Made by a program: the position numbers and the translations under genes. The notes under the pieces are model-generated. The model was not told the DNA's origin and did no database searches. It saw only the letters and a program-made list of their open reading frames with translations. A stretch of DNA of 64,000 nt from Akanthomyces muscarius (taxonomy: Eukaryota > Ascomycota > Sordariomycetes > Hypocreales > Cordycipitaceae): the NCBI RefSeq assembly GCF_028009165.1, contig NW_026611614.1, positions 558,001 through 622,000 on the forward strand. The letters run 5' to 3'. Positions 44,782-54,600 of the stretch are shown here, piece by piece (within the stretch, counting starts at the first letter, position 1; every line of letters begins with the position of its first letter).

Positions 44782-45938
44782 ATGGACGAGCTTGGCAGGT
44801 TAGTTTCATCTGTCTTCCCTCTCTGACTTCTAAACTTTGACTCTTACTTTATCTTGAAAGGTCCTCGTTAGCTATCGCGACGCATTCCGAGTCGGACTTG
44901 CGATCCTATATAGACGACGACTCCGGAATATACCCGCAGCCTATGAAATGTCTGCCCACAAGCACTGGTTTTTCCTTGCTCTCCGATTACGAGCTGTCTG
45001 CATCTGCTTCCCAACAATTATCACTCACGAGAGTGGCTTTCGAATTGAATGGCTTTTATATTACTCTAAGCGGTGAATTGAATCTTCTTCCACCACTATA
45101 CCAAAGTGTATTTATTAATGCTGGGCCAATACAGTCCCCTCTGGGGTTACAGTTTCAACTTCGATCCATGACATTGAGCGAATGCCAACACAATATGAAG
45201 TTGTGCCTGACACAAACATGTCATTATGCCAGCCCATGGGTTCCTCGATGTCCTCCAACTCTTCCGACCAGTACACTGCTCCTCTTCGGGCCGTTGGGTC
45301 GCCTCGCAGCCTCTCCAGTCTAGATACTGCAGACAGCTCAAGATCTCATCCGAATCACGACAGCCCCATTCCTCTGTATACCCAGCAGCTGGATGGCTTT
45401 CTCCCAAGCCTCCAAGATCTCGACTTCGAGTCTCGCTTAGAAGAATCCGCTTGCGACTTACAGATTGATCCTTTCTCTCGCAACCAACTCCATACTCGGC
45501 GCGAGCTACCACGGAAGAGACTGGAATTGCAGTGCATCCGGACCGAGGGCCCGGAAGAGGTGCCCGGCAGCGTTAGTGCTATTCATACGGCCCATAAGTG
45601 CGACCATCCTGGGTGTTGCAAGTCGTTTCGCCGCAAGGAGCACTTAAAGAGACACAAACAATCGTATGCTATGCCACACATTTACTAGCACCTTCTGGAC
45701 CTGACCCATCACTAGTATTCACGGAGAGGGTCCCAACCGCTTCTCATGCGAATTCTGTGGAAAGCACCAGTTCAATAGACAGGACAACCTCAACTCCCAC
45801 CGCAGGCTGCATGCCCGTGCGAACGCGAACAGGGGACGCGGTGGCGTGGAATACATCCCTGATGCCGTTCGTCTTATTGCGCAGGAAGAGCGCGGCCGAA
45901 AGCGTCGAGCTGCACCTAGATCTAAAACCTTTGTCTGA
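44782..45938 (+). CDS. C2H2 transcription factor, BrlA-like
   Basis: Exon 1 44782-44798; intron 44799-44860 (GTTAGT...AAAG); exon 2 from 44861; a further intron of about 145 nt somewhere between 45030 and 45180 (best guess donor after SLTR, acceptor at ATTGAG) is needed to change frame; exon 3 to 45663; intron 45664-45715 (GTATGC...CACTAG); last exon 45716-45938. Two fingers at the C-terminus: KCDHPGCCKSFRRKEHLKRH, whose end crosses the last intron, and FSCEFCGKHQFNRQDNLNSH with RRLH. They are followed by a basic tail RGGVEYIPDAVRLIAQEERG and RKRRAAPRSK. This finger pair and tail define the Hypocreales proteins commonly annotated as conidiophore regulator BrlA-like. The N-terminal part is Ser-rich and acidic (activation type). 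It looks intact; the middle intron is the weak point of the model. Confidence 0.72.
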
Positions 45939-47385
45939 GCAGCGAGTGTGTGGGTCAAGTTTGGATGGCTGAAAGAATTTTTATTCCTGGTCGTAATCTC
46001 TCATGACAGCGCCCTTGCCCTTGGCCAGAATAACTGCCAAAGGTTTGGAAGCATCCCTCTCTCCGGTACAGTCTATTGCGTTACCACAACAGCAAGAAAA
46101 AAAAGGGTCGATCGAACGTGGGTGTGGTCTGGAAGTTGGCCGACGTTTATCAACTGCCTGTCCCCTGCCTGCACCATGGCACTACCTTGCGCGCTGTCAA
46201 GCAGCCGATGTAAAATAGCTGGTATATTATCAAGGCTACAAGCTTTATCTACGGATACGTTGTATAAAATTGAGCTCTTATTAGGACTTTCGACACATTT
46301 CCTTTACAAAAATGAATACAGATTGGTACTGGTAGAATTCTGCCCAGAGGTTGCTGCTTACCATGTCAACAAGCGCGCGACGGGCGCCCGCCCCCGCCCC
46401 AGCCCCCGCTCGCCCGCGTTTGTACCCAGCAAGCAAGCAAGCTACCAGGGAGGAGTCTCCAAGCTAGCAGGGCTCTCAACATGTATGTGGTGGGTAACGT
46501 GGCTGTAGCACATAGAAATGGAGGATTTTGCCTTTTGAATCTCCCTGATTTTCTGGGCATTTTTCTTTCTCTTCCTACCCTTGTTTCGTAGGGCACAGTC
46601 ACGGATTAGTTCGGGCACGCGGGGATATCCAATTTCCAACCACAGCCGAGTTGTTGGTGGTCCGAATCGCAACAAGGCCTTTGCCACCCAAATCGAGGTG
46701 CTGGTACAACGCGCACTGGCTCGACAAGGGCTCGGCAAGGATTCAATTTCGTAGCGGAGAATAGTAACCTGTAACTAGGGGTACAACGCGTTCGCACCCA
46801 AACCATAGGTACCCAGCGGTACATCCCAGACCCACGACTCCGCGAGTCCTACTGGTGCTGTTTGCCGCCGAGAAACCAGTTCAATCTTTGTCCATCCCTT
46901 GTCGAGCCCGGGTGCTTTGGACCTCGATTTTCGTGGCGGAGACGGCTAGGGCCCCTGCTAGCTTACTGGTACAAACCAACTGCTACTGGTAAATGTAGAA
47001 AAACACTGGCCCTTGACGCACGTTTTCCCGCCAAATGTACTCACTGGCACAGTGCCGAGACCTGCGCCCGGCCCGTGTCCTTGCCTTTAACGCTGTTTCC
47101 CATGCAGAGTCGACCGAAAGATTGCCCTTCAGATGGAGAACTGTCGCAGCCTGCCCAACCGGATATCGTATTAACACGTACCCATCTGTACCAACAAGGA
47201 CCCTAGGAGCAAAAGAGGAACATTTGCTACCCAATATAATAAGAGTGAGTACTCCGTAGAAAGTGGCTCTGCATCCTGCCAAGGCTGCCATTGCAAAGAA
47301 CACATCTGCTACTAAAGTTCTTTGGTTCTGCACAAAAAGGAAACCCGAGACCTTTGGATTTGGGGATTATTCCTGAACGCTACAA
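45939..47385. other. No gene; inverted repeat inside
   Basis: Short overlapping frames without domains, a C-rich stretch at 46381-46420, and the inverted repeat 46682-46940. Confidence 0.4.
46682..46940. repeat. Imperfect inverted repeat, about 65-bp arms
   Basis: Arm 46682-46748 (CCACCCAAATCGAGGTGC ... GGCTCGACAAGGG ... AAGGATTCAA) matches the reverse complement of 46879-46940 (GGCTCGACAAGGG ... AATCGAGGTCC) with gaps. About 130 bases lie between the arms. Confidence 0.55.
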
Positions 47386-47864
47386 ATGTTGGAGTCTTGG
47401 TGTCGCCGGGACTCCTGCACGGCGCGCGTGGGCTTTTCCCTCCTCGTCGCTGCTCAGCTCATCATTTCATCATCAAGTAAGATATGAGTTTTCCAAATCA
47501 TTTAAGCCATCAGTAATATCACTAACTTAACATAGTCATATCCCAAGGGAAAGAAATAACTCAAGCTAGTAGATACGCTTTAATTCTTACCATCAGCGTC
47601 TGGTCCATACTCGTTTGCGGATATAGTATCATATCTAGCTCCATCTATCGAAAAGCATACAACAGGGCTATCTATTTGGGGCTAAATGTGGTCTCAGTCA
47701 TACTTTGGCTTGCAGGTTCCCTTATGGTAAGTTGGGACCTTCCCAAAGAAGACTTTCAGTTATTGGCTTACAGAGCCATGTATGCCTCTACCATAATTGG
47801 GATTGTACTCTGGGTGGCATTTTTTGTGACAATTTGCGAGACGACTGAGATTCCCGTTGTATGA
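47386..47864 (+). CDS. Small four-helix membrane protein
   Basis: Found by splicing two frames: exon 1 47386-47476, intron 47477-47535 (59 nt, GTAAGA, branch CTAAC, ATAG), exon 2 47536-47864; 139 residues. Four hydrophobic segments result: GFSLLVAAQLIISSS, YALILTISVWSILVCGYS, NVVSVILWLAGSLMV and STIIGIVLWVAFFVT, with a charged loop RKAYNR between helices 2 and 3. The layout is that of the MARVEL-like four-helix fungal membrane proteins. A possible second intron at 47729-47775 is rejected because it would destroy helix 4. A perfect branch site plus continuous helices across the junction support the model. Role unknown. Confidence 0.65.
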
Positions 47865-48362
47865 GTATTCTTGGTCGTTCTATAATACTAGATCAGGTAT
47901 GCCATGCTATTGTTTTGTTTGAGGACGCGCCCGCAGTTTCTTAGTGGATGTCATATTCTGCCTACATATGCACACGATAGGATCATGCCGATGCGAATCC
48001 ATGTAGCGATGGTCGGGAAATGTGAGGGGTGGATAATTCATCGTCGCTTCACAGCGACGAGCTTGACCACGATGTTGGCCCGAAGCTGGTATAGCTCCCT
48101 CTGTACTCGTCAGATTTTGATCCGACAGAAGTTTTTTCTATTCTGGAACGATTTGCAGTACAGAGAAGGGCGAAACAAATGTCACACTTTTTAGTTAACA
48201 AGAATAATAGTGGTAGCAATTTTAGCCTGCGACGTAGCGCCGCCGGAAACCTACGAGGTACCCGAGACTCTTTAGTGGGGTAAATGTGCGATTGAACTCG
48301 GCCCTTACTTTGCCATATATGCATCAGTTGTTGCTCTGTCACAACAGAATTACGCTTCAGCG
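47865..48362. other. No supported gene
   Basis: Nothing recognised; short frames only. Confidence 0.35.
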
Positions 48363-48923
48363 ATGGAGTGGAGATCTTTTTCCCTTCCTGAGCATTTTCT
48401 GATTAGAAATATGGCGTCTAATCAGGTACTGCCTATGCAGCCTTTTTTCTTGCCCAAGGCAGTGCATGACGAGGCCGCGGTCGTCTTGTTCGGCGTCAAC
48501 CACTTTCATATGATGGATGCCGCTGGCAGTCAGTCCAACGTGCTCCTCCATTTTCTCGACACCATTGGCCCAAGCAACACGGCCAGGCTAAAGCATATAT
48601 ACATCAGCTTTCCCCCGGCAGTCACTGTGACCGCTGGTCGTCGCCCGGTCGCCATCAGCAATCAAGGCAAAATCACCATTGGCCTTCTTCGAACAAGGTG
48701 CACTAGCTTAGCAACCTTGGAAGTCCTTTTGCAGCGGACAACTTTTAAAGAGATTGTGCCTTTGACGGAGGCGCTCATACAGGAGGCGCTACTGTTAGCT
48801 CAGGTGGAGTTTGCGAGCATATGCTGTTTGAATAAGATAATCGTAAAGCTGCATTGGTCAGTGAGTCTGGAAACGGCAGAATCTATGAAGGAATTAGGCT
48901 GGGTAGTTGTAAGGAGCCCTTGA
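48363..48923 (+). CDS. DUF7730/F-box-associated-like protein, N-terminally short
   Basis: Single exon, 186 residues. The pattern EAAVVLFGVNHFHM ... FLDTIGPSNTARLKHIYISF ... CTSLATLEVLL ... SMKELGWVV is the middle and end of a large fungal family in which a small F-box-like N-terminus (LPxELRxxIY) precedes the EA-x-x-[VI]-L-[YF]-G-x-N-x-F block. That N-terminus is not visible here, so an upstream exon is missing or lost. A CTTCAG acceptor-like string lies just before the ATG. Function unknown; some relatives are thought to be adaptor proteins. Confidence 0.5.
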   Translation: MEWRSFSLPEHFLIRNMASNQVLPMQPFFLPKAVHDEAAVVLFGVNHFHMMDAAGSQSNVLLHFLDTIGPSNTARLKHIYISFPPAVTVTAGRRPVAISNQGKITIGLLRTRCTSLATLEVLLQRTTFKEIVPLTEALIQEALLLAQVEFASICCLNKIIVKLHWSVSLETAESMKELGWVVVRSP

Positions 48924-49324
48924 TGGAAAAGTGGCAGAGTTACTGAAATGCGTCAAGTGTTTTGGTCCTCGAAAGAATAACCAACATGTTGGGGGGGGAA
49001 GAAAACACTTATAAGGGTTTATGTAAATAAACAAGAAGGAGGGCTATTCGTGTCTCTTATCAGTAATTAGCTTGGAGGTTCGGCACTATGATGCATTTGC
49101 TTTTACATCACCAGCACTCAATCTCCTCACCCAAGTGTTAGCCGCCATCTAGCAAGATTCACTAAGCTTACGAAAAAAAGAGTTACATTTACGGGCTCAA
49201 TAGCCAACGCATACAAACTGCCCTCATTTAAGCCGAGGAACTCCCTCACGCGAAGAGTCATCGGGGAACCAACCCCTGTTGACTTCCGCCTAAAAAAGGC
49301 ATGGCAAGCCTGCATCTACTAGGA
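48924..49324. other. No supported gene
   Basis: 3' flank of the previous gene; nothing recognised. Confidence 0.35.
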
Positions 49325-49554
49325 AGATCCCTTTGACTGCGGTGAAGGAGCTAGTAAGTATTTTTTAGCGGTAACAGCCAATCATTGGTAGTAAAAGGTC
49401 ACTCGGAGGGAAGTACTACGACTTCGGTGAGAACCAGGGTCAACCTCAAATAACACTAATTAAGCCTGACGATAAGACCTTATCTCGTAGCTCTTAGTTG
49501 TTTTCTTAGTGGGTTTCGTGATCTGCTTGCTCCTTCATCGCTGTCAAAGGGATA
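49325..49554. mobile_element. 230-bp MITE, family 3
   Basis: Left arm ATCCCTTTGACTGCGGTGAA then GGAGCTAGTAAG; right arm, inverted, TATCCCTTTGACAGCGATGA then AGGAGCAAGCAGATCAC. No coding potential between. The same arm sequence stands alone at 18962-19010, showing that the family has moved within this region. Confidence 0.75.
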
Positions 49555-50328
49555 ATATCCTACAGGCTTTACACCCCATGCCTGTATTGTGAAGCCCGCG
49601 TGACTCTCTGTCCACTATTTACATATACTAGGAGGTACGGATGTTTGGTGCAGATAGTCTCTGTACTCCGTTGCTGTGCTGCGGAAAAATGTATTATAGT
49701 ACTTTGGTGTAAGTGTAGATCGCTACGTAGCCTGGGAACCATCTGCGATGCTTAGGTATCCTGCACGTATGTGAGCGAAATGCACAGGACAATTTACTTT
49801 AAATAAGAGGCTCTCAACAGACAAGCCAAAGTCCTCATGGCCTCCACAAGTACTATGCACTACAGTACAGTAGGGATTATCTACAGTAGATAGCTGTATC
49901 CTCTGGTACGGTCAGATGATGGATAAAGTGGCCCTTGTGTAGGCTCCGTGCATCCAAAGGGATAAGTGCAGACTTCGCACAACTGATACTGCAGGGAGCT
50001 GAGGTAAGTTTGTTGCTAAAAGAGATTGAATCTTGGCCGGATAAGGGTCCCTGCTAGGCTCACGGTCTTCCTGGTAGGCACAAGTCTAGGGTTGAAACCT
50101 ACAGTACGGAGTACCTAGTACTCACAGTCACACGAGCACGGCCAAAGCGCTACTCGCCACTACACTTCTTGATATAAAACTCACTCTGATGGCCCATATT
50201 GTTGTTGCTCGACCACTCGAAATCAGCGGCGCACGGCAACACGACACATCAACAAACAGTAGCCAAACCTGGTTCTACGAAAACCTTTCGACTAAACTTC
50301 GCATGTGTATCGCCTTGCCCAAGACAAC
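49555..50328. other. Promoter region of the NACHT_N-WD40 gene
   Basis: No gene. GATATAAAAC at 50171-50180 is a good TATA candidate, about 150 bases before the ATG at 50329. Confidence 0.5.
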
Positions 50329-52496
50329 ATGGATAAGCTAAAGAAGTCCTACAACAAGCTCAATTCGGCATTTACGCGCAATGATAGGAACTGTGAGGAC
50401 AAGCCTGGCATTCTCAAGACGAAGCACGGCCAACACATGCGCTCTCTTACGTCCGTCCAATCTATTCAAGCAAGTGCAATCAAATTGGGACCGCTACCAA
50501 GACTCGAAGCAGCGGAACATGCTTCGAGCAAGATGTCGCCCACCAAACACTCTCAGGAGCCAAGCAAAGCTAGTCAGGCGAACGAAGGCAGTGAGGCAAG
50601 CAGTACCCAGCAGTTGACCTCACTCGAACACAGGGTGTGGGACGAAGCCTGCGACCTTACCCTCAATGAGCCCAACTTTTGGGTTGAGGCCTACGACGGC
50701 CTCAAAGCAGACTATGAGCATGGCAAGCTGGTCCTTGCTTACGAGGAGGTGCTTAAAGTCAGATATGCGCCCAACTTCAGTAAGCCGGGTCGTACAGACG
50801 ATAATTGCGGGATCAATCTCGACATCCGCAAGGCAATTATGAAACAGATCGTGCGCAACACCATGGAAAGTGTCGTTGAATATCGCCAGAAAAGCAACGG
50901 AACGGAAGAAAGCATCGTGGATTATTGTGACCCGTTCCTCGAGTACTGGCCGATCGGGTTCAACGATATATCGACGGTTGTATTGCCTCTAGCTGTATTT
51001 ATATCCGCACTGGAGGTAAGTAGACGATCTCTATCTTTTTTTTGGTTGCCCTAGCAGCTGACCAAGATGTCTCTGTCCTCCTCTAGTTACTAGTGAGATC
51101 ACCTAAGTTGAAAAACTCCATTGCATCTGGGATCAAGGAGGTCAGTAAGAGATTGAAGTGGTACCTGAGTCTCTCAAATCGTATCATGTATCGTTTGGGC
51201 CCGGTCGACCAGGAGAAAGACCGCAGTGACCCTGTTATGGAGCTTAAGGAGCGTATCCTGAGTCTATATAAGGCTGTGCTGATGTACCAGATGAAGTCGG
51301 TTTGCTTGAACTATCACTTCGAAGGCTGGGAGTTTCTCGACGATTCAATCTCACTTAGTGATTGGGAAGGCGATTTTAGCGATATCATCGAGGCTGAGAT
51401 CGAGGTCCTACATGACATATTCTTCCGGGAGCTAGAGTACCAGGGAGCATCTCGGCAGACACTCGAGGGTCATATTAGGTCGGTCAATGCTACAGCTTTA
51501 TCGCGGGACGGCAAGAGGCTAGCATCAGCCTCAGGTGACAATACCATCCGACTCTGGGATGTAGCCAAAGGCACCGCTCAGCGGACGCTCAAGGGACATA
51601 CTGACTGGGTCACTGCTTTGGCATTCTCGCGGAATGGGAAGAAGCTAGCTTCAGCCTCCGGTGACAATACCATCCGGCTCTGGGACGCAGCCAACGACAC
51701 CGCTCCACGGACGCTCAAGGGTCACACTGACTGGGTCACTGCTATAGCTTTCTCGCGCCATAGCGAGAAGCTAGCTTCAGCTTCAGTAGACAACACAGTC
51801 CGGTTCTGGGACGCTGTCACAGGCACTGCTCAGCAGACCCTAGGAGGCCATACTGGCTGGGTCACCGCTATAGCTTTCTCACCTAATGGCAAGACGCTAG
51901 CATCCGCTTCCGGTGACAAGACCATCCGACTCTGGAACGCTGTCACAGGCACCGCTCAGCAGACCCTAAAAGGCCATACTGGCTGGGTCACCGCTGTAGT
52001 ATTCTCGCCGAACAGCAAGATACTAGCATCAGCTTCGGTCGATAAGACCGTGCGACTCTGGAACGCAGTCCGGGGCACGGCTCACCATACACCCATGCGC
52101 CATTTTGATCAGGTTACATCTATAGCCTTCTCACATAACAGCAAGACGCTAGCATCAGCCTCAGTTGACAACACCGTCCGGCTCTGGGATGCAGTCAAAG
52201 GCACTATAAAGCGAAGACTTGAGGGCCATACTAAGCGAGTCACTTCTATAGTTTTCTCGCGTAATAGTAAGACGCTAGCATCAGCTTCATTTGACAACAC
52301 CATCCAGCTATGGAATGTAAGTAGAGGTACACTTCGGCAGACACTTATAGGCCACACTCATTGGGTCACTTTTATAGTCTTCTCGCGGGATGACAAGACA
52401 CTAGTGTCAGCTTCATTTGACAAGAGTGTTCTATTCTGGGACACAATTACAGGGACGGCTCAGCCAGCATTTAAGGGTAGTCGATTTTTCTTATAA
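50329..52496 (+). CDS. NACHT_N-WD40 protein lacking the NACHT domain
   Basis: Exon 1 50329-51015, intron 51016-51086 (71 nt, GTAAGT...CTCTAG), exon 2 51087-52496; 698 residues. The N-terminal 360 residues form the fungal NACHT_N region: VWDEACDLTLNEP, WVEAYDGLKADYEHGKLVLA, a PLAVFISALE/LLVRSPKLKNSIASG core crossed by the intron, then ERILSLYKAVLMYQMKSVCL and DWEGDFSDIIEAE. In normal members a NACHT NTPase (GxxGxGK[ST]) comes next. Here the protein passes directly into eight 42-residue WD40 repeats (from LEGHIRSV, 51462) with no P-loop anywhere. The repeats are close copies (LKGHTDWVTAIAFSRNGKTL, ASASGDNTIRLWDA). The frame is open throughout and the promoter intact. It is an NLR-derived signal domain plus sensor without the switch. 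The GTG at 50305 was not used as start. Confidence 0.85.
51462..52469 (+). repeat. Eight 126-bp WD40 units
   Basis: Eight tandem 42-codon units, units 2-5 most alike (for example TDWVTAIAFS / TGWVTAIAFS). The unit length equals that of the TPR array in the other NLR. Positions that vary are those on the outer face of the propeller in HET-E-type proteins. Confidence 0.9.
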
Positions 52497-52618
52497 TACT
52501 TTTCTCATTTGACAAGACCGTTATTAAATGAAACGATGCCAAATAGTAGATAACCTCGTGATAATTACTTCTCCGGCTAGGCTGTAGATTCAAGGCAAGA
52601 CCCCAGTATTGTAACTAC

Positions 52619-53008
52619 TTAATCCGCAAAGTGAAATAGAGTCTCATTGATGATATCAGAGCTAATACATATATGGTCATCTTGGTATGCTAGGGGTGGA
52701 AGAGAATTCAGGGCCTTGTATGAAAAGTCCAGGCCCCATACCGACTCAGTACCGCGAGAGCAGCGCTCGCAATCATCGCCAATGAAGACGGGTGTTTCTG
52801 ATGTGACGCCGTTGACCGTGACAGTAACTCTCTTGCCGCAAAATTTCGCACGTCCTGCTCGTGTATTTAGCAGTAAATTGCTCATAGCCACTAAATTGCT
52901 CGAATTGATGTCTTTGAGCAAGTAGAGTGAGAGCCAATTGAACATCACTGAGTTTTGATTCTGAGAGTGAAAATGTTGGATATCGTAGTAGCAATATCTT
53001 CTCTGCAT
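52619..53008 (-). pseudogene. Expansin/RlpA-like double-psi beta-barrel fragment
   Basis: The second half of the frame reads KFCGKRVTVTVNGVTSETPV, FIGDDCERCSRGTES, WGLDFSYKALNSL and ends ISSDIINETLFHFAD. This is the second half of the small fungal RlpA/expansin-like DPBB proteins (CGKxVTVT ... PVFIGDxCxxC ... LDFSxxAL), which are secreted and act on or bind cell walls. The preceding SSNLVAMSNLLLNTRAGRA fits the family's middle block. Signal peptide and first cysteine block are not visible upstream; a nearby frame (52773-53024) contains FTAKYTSRTCEIL, hinting at a frameshift or lost exon. I treat it as a decayed gene, convergent with the NACHT_N-WD40 gene. Confidence 0.5.
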
Positions 53009-54450
53009 TTATTAATCTGCACATACCATTTATGCCCGGTACCCAGACCCGAACACTTATTTGACGCCACCAGAAATGTTGAAGTAGGCTGCCCCAACTT
53101 TTATGCCCGTGTTTAGCTATCTAAAAAAAAACTGTTTCAGGACGAAGCCTTATCATGCCATGCGACCGGCCCACGATGGCAGCTCGGTTTTCGGCGTCCT
53201 CAGACTAGACGAAAGACACAATGTGATCTCTTGCGTCTGACACAGCTGTGCCAAACAAGCATGGCCCGGAACATCCTCTTTCAATTTCAACCCGTAATGT
53301 AGTGGTCTTTGAAGCGTGATATGTGCATCATTAGTAGCAAACGTTGAAATTGATGCCCAAACGTTTGAACCGCGAGATATTGTCACTTACGTTAAATACT
53401 ATAGTATTTACTGATTTAACTCCAGATAGGCTCGATGGCCTCGCTCACTCCTTTGCCTCCCTTTGCGCACACTATATTGCCTCGTCGAGTCACTCTCACC
53501 TTCGCCTTACTCTTGCTTTCATCTTGCTCCCGATCTTCTGCGAATCTCCAAATGCCTCCATTCCATATCCATATACTCTTCGGCGATAAGCCAAGGTATA
53601 ACACCTCACCGTGTTACATAGGCGAGACTTTCCGCGCAGCATCCGCAATAATACCAACGCAGCCCAAAACTCTGAAAACCAAGATCCTTCGGGTCGTCTG
53701 CCGAGGTAATCTCTATGATTCTTCGGCAACCTGAACACTCAATGGACGGTGTATTGTCGCGTTGTGGCATGATGGCTTGACAGAACCAACAGTAGCAACT
53801 TCCAGCGTCTGCCTTTTGTTCTCTAGAAGCAGGGGCTTGCCGTTCTATAAATACGCCTGGATGATTGGGAGTAGCTTAATAGCAGCCGGTCATTGCATTA
53901 AAGCCTAATTGCCAGCCTAGCTGCCGTGTAGTCGAAGGCCAAATCATGTCACGAATGACAGTTGTTACAACATCTGACTTGCACGTTTTGGTCCAAAGTC
54001 ATCCTCAGAAGTGATGTAGGCCAAGTCACCATTTCTCCCAAGAGAGTCAAACTCATGGCTTTTCAGCCTCAGTCGGGCCCATGTAGGACGAGCTTAAACA
54101 ACATCTAATGATACGGGAAAACGCACAATATTTAAGCCCAGTTTGATACTGTACACAGAGACATTTAGCTGTTATCTCTACTATCGTTACTATCCAGGTA
54201 CATTAAATTGCTTGCCTTTCTATGTGGGCCACTAGGTGTCCCCGCCGTAGCGCTGTCTGCAGTCACTGTCAGTTTTATCTACGATTTTAGCCTTGTCACC
54301 ACATCAAGGTGGTCAAGTGGCACAGTGGTCAGCGTGTGTCCTCAACCTTTTTGCCCCAGACGCGGCCCGTGGTTACCCCGCCCTGGTCTCGCACAGGTCC
54401 CGCACAGGTCAATCATGTTGCGTTGTTGACTTTTGGGATAAATGGAATGG
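53009..54450. other. No supported gene
   Basis: Frames at 53344-53738 on both strands are short and domain-free. Confidence 0.4.
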
Positions 54451-54510
54451 TGCCTCCGGCTGGATTCGAACCAGCCTGTGGAAGATTTCTGGCACAGTGT
54501 CCTCCCTGCG
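54451..54510 (-). tRNA. tRNA-like 3' half (degraded tRNA or tRNA-derived repeat)
   Basis: On the minus strand GCTGGTTCGAATCCAGC forms a perfect T arm with a consensus B box (GGTTCGAATCC), followed by CGGAGGCACC as a 3' acceptor strand. On the plus strand the same bases read as the PPAGFEPA peptide, a classic sign of a tRNA on the opposite strand. I cannot find the matching 5' acceptor strand (it would have to pair with GGAGGCA), and the anticodon arm has a loop of about 12 bases. On the plus strand, GTGGCACAGTGGTCAGC at about 54318 is A-box-like. It is therefore probably a tRNA fragment or SINE-like copy, not a working tRNA. Confidence 0.45.
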
Positions 54511-54570
54511 ATCGATTTTGAGCTTTTCTTGCTTTGCTTCGCTGCTGTCAAGATTTGGCGAAGGGCGATT

Positions 54571-54600
54571 GAAGAAGAAAAGAAAAGAAAAGAAAAGAAG
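54571..54600. repeat. (AAAAG)n microsatellite
   Basis: GAAGAAGAAAAG followed by repeated AAAAG units; simple repeat. Confidence 0.9.

Noticed and set aside
47729..47775. Second intron in the four-helix protein (GTAAGT...ACAG)
   Set aside because: Splicing it out would shift the frame and destroy the fourth membrane helix; reading through keeps it.
54309..54521. ORF containing a PPAGFEPA peptide
   Set aside because: This peptide arises from translating the opposite strand of a tRNA; not a protein gene.
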